Of a stretch of DNA of 64,000 nucleotides, positions 60,651 to 64,000 are shown one piece after another (position 1 is the stretch's first letter; each line of letters starts with the position of its first letter). Below the pieces are notes generated by a model, which saw only the letters and a list, made by a program, of their open reading frames with translations, was not told the origin of the DNA and ran no database searches. The position numbers were made by a program, and so were the translations under genes. The DNA is from Obscuribacter phosphatis_A (lineage in GTDB: Bacteria; Cyanobacteriota; Vampirovibrionia; Obscuribacterales; Obscuribacteraceae), in the NCBI GenBank assembly GCA_017303615.1, contig JAFLCK010000027.1, positions 7,825 through 71,824 of the forward strand, read 5' to 3'.

Positions 60651-62189
60651 ATGTTTCCCGAACACGATAATTTGCGAGTTTTGCTGAGCATAGATCTATA
60701 TAAGCGCAAATCTTTTGCTGATAGAGCGAAGGCTAAAGAAGCATGGTCATCGTTTTGTTGCAAATTCAGAGATGAAGCATCTTGCCGCAAGGACCTTTTT
60801 ATTGCACTTAAGGAGTCAACTCTTCTGATCTGTCGGTCATGTCAATCTACGAACAATGAGTTATGTGCGGACTTGAGGCGGTATGCTTGTTTGCAATGCG
60901 GTGCTATCAGCTGGGTGTCAAGCGGTACTTTCTTTGAAGGGGTATGCAATTTAAGGGCTTGGTATGCTGCATTCTGGTTCTTTGGACGAGGTGCAATAGT
61001 AAGCTCTAGGTGGTTTAGTTTCATTGTGGGCGTATCACAGTCAACTGCATTAGAGATTTATTGGAATGTTTTGCATGTTCTGAAAAATGCTTGGTCTAGT
61101 GTAGGTCCTAAGGTTGGCTCAGCTCACTTTGTTGATCTGTTTGTAAAACGAAGCGTTTGCTCGGTTCGAAAAGCTCATCCCAGGATGGAGGAACGGCAAG
61201 AGTATCTGGACTATCTAAGCTCTCTATTCCATTCGAAGGACTCAGAATCTGCCAACGATTGCCAAAATGAAGCGGCAGGTGACTGGCAATCAAATAGCGG
61301 CAGTGTCTTTGATTCATCGGTATCGATTAATTCTGATTCTCTTTCATCCGAACTGTCATCGGCTTCAGCAGCTTCATCAAATTCATCAAGAATTGCCGTC
61401 GATCCTCTATCTAAGGGAGCTGCAGATAGTAATTCATCTGATTTCTCACCTGATATTGGTGTCGTCATTGATGCTGGTATCGTCATTGATGCTGGTTCGT
61501 CGAGCCTGAAAGACAGGCTACTGGACCTATTGCGACAGGGACCAAGAACTGTTGACTCTCTCATTGAGCTTTTGGCAGCTGAAGCCAGTGCGGTTCTTGC
61601 TGAGTTATCCGAGTTAGAGCTTTTGGGATTTGTTCGATCATTCGCCGGCGGTTTTGTTGGTCTTTGTAGCGAAAGCCATTCAACAAAGGGCAGCCACAAT
61701 TTCAACCAGCAAGACAAGCAAGATACAACCGCTAGACAGGGGCGAGCCGGAGGGGCAGCTGCTACAAAGAGTCTTTCTGAGTCTGAAGAAGGCGAAACAT
61801 TATACGAATGGTTTCAGTGTTCCAATCATGGATGCTCTATTTGTTCACCGGAGGGCGATCACGGATGGCTTGTTCAGCAACTCAGTGAGAACATCAAATA
61901 CAATATTCGTCGGCTATTCTCTGGGCTCAGTCGAAAATATTTGGCGCTCTACTTGCAGCTAAATAAGTTGACCGGGGCATTACAAGAAGCGCCAAAATTC
62001 AAGCAAAATCAAAATTCTCCAGCTGATCGCCCTCACAAAGGCGAGCCAGATTGGTGTTCACCCCAATTGCAAAACGAGTGCGAATTCAGAAGAGTTTTCG
62101 AGTCCTGTCTTTTCAATGGCAAGCCCGAAGCGGAGTGTATTACTCGTTTTGTTTCACCGCTTATGGTGTCTGTCCCGATTTTTAGCTAG
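60651..62189 (+). CDS. IS1595-like zinc-ribbon protein with winged-helix insert, probably domesticated
   Basis: 512 residues. Residues 58-150 resemble the N-terminus of IS1595/ISXO2-type transposases: a zinc ribbon C61-x2-C64 ... C80-x2-C83, then S-G-T-F-F-E-G, L-R-A-W-Y-A-A-F-W, and a helix-turn-helix-like V-G-V-S-Q-S-T-A-L. The usual DDE core is missing. Instead come a Ser/Asp-rich linker (195-270) and a DprA-type winged helix (284-338: L-K-D-R-L-L-D-L-L-R-Q-G-P-R-T-V-D-S-L-I). A second Cys cluster lies at C390, C395 and C398. Near 415-440, G-L-S-R-K-Y-L-A-L-Y-L recalls the end of such transposases. GAGGATTCGAAG precedes the ATG. Probably a DNA-binding protein; its role is unknown. Confidence 0.7.
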   Translation: MFPEHDNLRVLLSIDLYKRKSFADRAKAKEAWSSFCCKFRDEASCRKDLFIALKESTLLICRSCQSTNNELCADLRRYACLQCGAISWVSSGTFFEGVCNLRAWYAAFWFFGRGAIVSSRWFSFIVGVSQSTALEIYWNVLHVLKNAWSSVGPKVGSAHFVDLFVKRSVCSVRKAHPRMEERQEYLDYLSSLFHSKDSESANDCQNEAAGDWQSNSGSVFDSSVSINSDSLSSELSSASAASSNSSRIAVDPLSKGAADSNSSDFSPDIGVVIDAGIVIDAGSSSLKDRLLDLLRQGPRTVDSLIELLAAEASAVLAELSELELLGFVRSFAGGFVGLCSESHSTKGSHNFNQQDKQDTTARQGRAGGAAATKSLSESEEGETLYEWFQCSNHGCSICSPEGDHGWLVQQLSENIKYNIRRLFSGLSRKYLALYLQLNKLTGALQEAPKFKQNQNSPADRPHKGEPDWCSPQLQNECEFRRVFESCLFNGKPEAECITRFVSPLMVSVPIFS

Positions 62190-62201
62190 GTGGTCATCAA
62201 C

Positions 62202-62304
62202 CAGTTTCAGCAACTAGGCAGTGGCATTTAATGGGCCAGTTTCACTAATTAGGCAGTGGCATTTTAGGGGCAAATTTCAGCAACTAGGCATTGGCACCTG
62301 CCCG
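62202..62304. repeat. Three 35-bp tandem repeats
   Basis: Units at 62202-62236, 62237-62271 and 62272-62304 share TTTCAGCAACTAGGCAGTGG. They fill the space between two convergent genes. Multiple spaced terminal repeats of this kind occur at ends of IS21-type elements, but I see no transposase or partner end, so the origin is open. Confidence 0.85.
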
Positions 62305-62317
62305 TTATGAGGTGCCT

Positions 62318-64000
62318 CTATCTGAGAGTTTCGAGCTTTTCCTTTACTTTGGGAAGGCGCGGATCATTCTCTCTTGCTAGTCCAAGAAACGTTGTAAGTT
62401 CTTGTTTCGCTGCTGTTTTGTCCCCAAGTTTTTCGAATGTCGTAGCCAGTAAGTAATGGGCATCAGGGTTATTTGGCTCAAGCGCGGCAGTCTCTTGATA
62501 GACTTCTTTGGCTTCTTCCACGTTTCCTTTAGTGAGCAAGGCCGAGCCTAAGTTCATTTTTGCGGAAACTAGTTTTGGATCGAGCTTGATTGCTTCTCTG
62601 GCGTGCGCTATTGATTGATTCAAGTTGCCAGCTTTTGCAAAAACGTAGCTGAGCTTGTCGTGTAGTTGAGCAGAATTTGGAAACAAAAAGGCTCCTTGCT
62701 CAAGCAGGGTGATTGCATTCTCGAAGTTGCCGGCTTCAATGCATTTGCCTGCTAGCGCCGATAAAATTACTTTGTCTTTTGGATTGAGCTGATAAGCGAG
62801 CTCAAGTTGTTTAATGCTTTCTTCTTCCTGCCCGGACTTCAAAAGTGCTCTTGCATAATTTGCTCTAAAGAGTGCATCGTTTGGCTTTAGCTCAATGGCG
62901 CGCTTATACTTTTGAATCGCGCCGGTCCAATCGCCCTTGATAGCAAGCACCGCGCCCCAGTCTCCAATTGCATCTGCATAAGTTGGCTCGACTGTCGCTG
63001 CCGCTTCATACTCTTTCAACGCTTCGTCAAAATTTCCCTGACTCACAAAATTATTTGCCTTCAAATAATGAGACTCAGCTGCAACATAGTTCATAACGTT
63101 ATCCGGAATCTCTTTCACTTCACCTAAAGTTGGCGCACCCAATACAAGGTCATTGCCTTGCCATTGGCTCTTGAGCACGGGGGTTTGCTTACGTTGTGAG
63201 GGATTACCGGTAGCTGTGTCATTTTCAGTTCTTGCCTGAGCATCGGCAAAAACCTGCTGTAGATTATTGAGACCATTGTTCGCTTTCATAGCCGCGATCA
63301 GATTGTTTGAAAATGAGTTGCCCCAAGTCATCTGGTCTGGTCTGCTCGAAGACATGATTATGTAGCCTTTTCCTAGCACTACTTTATCGGTGTCAATTGC
63401 TTTGCCTTTGAAAAGTGCTTTGGCCCCTGCTGTTAACTCGGCGGCACCGCTATAGGGCGCTTCCAATATCATCACAATGCGATCTGTTTTTACCTCTTGC
63501 TTTAGGGTATCCATCAGATTTTGCATCGAGATGCAAGTTGAATAGACGTTGTCCAATGCACAGTCGTAGGCGCTCAAATAGGTGCTACCCTCAGTGGTTG
63601 GAAAACCGTGGGTGCTGATGAAGACTACAACCAGGTCGTCCGGACCAGCCAAGCTGCCCAGCCAGCCTTTGCCGAGATTGTTCAAGATGTTTTGACGTGT
63701 AGCGTCGCTATTTATCAGGGTTTTGACGTGAGACTCTGGAAAGCGTCCCGCATTTGGATCCTTCAGGCAGGCAGCGAAATTTCTTGCGGCAATATCCATT
63801 TTCGAGTCCATGCCATTTAGCCGGCTCTCTTTGAATTTTGCTGCCCCTATGACGACAGCCCATTTCTGCCTTATTGGTCTATTTGTAGCCGTGGCATTCG
63901 GATTGAGATCCTGAATCTTGGTCCACTCCACTCCACTTGCAGGATTCGCCATGTTTGTATTATCTGCAGCAGACGCTGCGCTGTTGCTGTTGAGACTGAC
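62318..64000 (-). CDS. Caspase-like (C14) TPR protein lacking the catalytic Cys; 5' end outside the window
   Basis: 544 residues from the first in-window ATG at 63952, but the frame stays open to the window edge (V-S-L-N-S-N-S-A-A-S...), so the gene is likely longer. A caspase/metacaspase-type domain (about residues 28-265) starts W-A-V-V-I-G-A-A-K-F and keeps the catalytic His115 in F-I-S-T-H-G. The usual D-(A/T)-C-(Y/H)-S-G is E-A-P-Y-S-G, with Pro166 at the Cys place. A long C-terminal TPR array of about seven units follows. It is probably a pseudo-protease scaffold. Confidence 0.85.
   Translation of the reverse strand, partial: VSLNSNSAASAADNTNMANPASGVEWTKIQDLNPNATATNRPIRQKWAVVIGAAKFKESRLNGMDSKMDIAARNFAACLKDPNAGRFPESHVKTLINSDATRQNILNNLGKGWLGSLAGPDDLVVVFISTHGFPTTEGSTYLSAYDCALDNVYSTCISMQNLMDTLKQEVKTDRIVMILEAPYSGAAELTAGAKALFKGKAIDTDKVVLGKGYIIMSSSRPDQMTWGNSFSNNLIAAMKANNGLNNLQQVFADAQARTENDTATGNPSQRKQTPVLKSQWQGNDLVLGAPTLGEVKEIPDNVMNYVAAESHYLKANNFVSQGNFDEALKEYEAAATVEPTYADAIGDWGAVLAIKGDWTGAIQKYKRAIELKPNDALFRANYARALLKSGQEEESIKQLELAYQLNPKDKVILSALAGKCIEAGNFENAITLLEQGAFLFPNSAQLHDKLSYVFAKAGNLNQSIAHAREAIKLDPKLVSAKMNLGSALLTKGNVEEAKEVYQETAALEPNNPDAHYLLATTFEKLGDKTAAKQELTTFLGLARENDPRLPKVKEKLETLR

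Overview
The window looks like a chromosome segment of a non-photosynthetic relative of cyanobacteria, probably Vampirovibrionia/'Candidatus Obscuribacter'-like. This is inferred from mid-range GC, the large number of TPR proteins, polyphosphate kinase, cyanobacterial-style sigma and photolyase sequences, and frequent TTG/GTG starts. I did no database search. I saw no rRNA, tRNA or CRISPR array.

Layout. 1-13.9 kb: mixed housekeeping and hypothetical genes (TPR proteins, a short-chain dehydrogenase, a pseudo-receiver protein, nadC, a PhyH-type dioxygenase, an alpha/beta hydrolase, an AI-2E-type permease). 14.1-19.7 kb: a tightly coupled MoxR ATPase / DUF58 / transglutaminase-like operon whose transglutaminase domain has lost two of its three catalytic residues. 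19.7-26.2 kb: a glutamine-synthetase-like gene with an amidohydrolase (the two halves of FluG as separate genes), polyphosphate kinase and a cryptochrome/photolyase. 27.4-31.4 kb: an OmpR-type regulator, an epimerase-like gene, and an overlapping pair encoding a histidine kinase with an intact LOV blue-light domain and a sigma-70 factor. 31.4-38.6 kb: palindromic repeats, hydrolases, an rtcB gene behind a strongly structured leader, a glycosyltransferase and a gluzincin-like protease. 38.8-41.6 kb: topoisomerase III with a duplicated zinc-ribbon tail.

42.0-50.2 kb is the most unusual part. It is a tandem array of a two-gene cassette: a secreted ~207-residue TPR protein starting at TTG, followed immediately by a Ser/Pro-rich disordered protein. 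Four copies of the first gene are intact. The second gene is complete only in the last copy (877 aa with a LysM-like C-terminus). The others are broken by in-frame stops, frameshifts and fusion to fragments of an IS3-type transposase, and a remnant of a fifth cassette lies at an IS edge.

50.2-64 kb: two TPR proteins, ribokinase, a quinone-oxidoreductase-like enzyme, a fused beta-oxidation enzyme, a DUF4388-like protein, a lipoprotein, a GGDEF-like protein with a ruined active site, a 512-aa protein that looks like a domesticated IS1595-type transposase with a DprA-type winged helix, and a caspase-like TPR protein lacking its catalytic cysteine, cut by the window end.

Recurring themes are pseudo-enzymes (receiver, transglutaminase, GGDEF, caspase), short tandem repeats between genes, and light sensing (LOV kinase plus photolyase).
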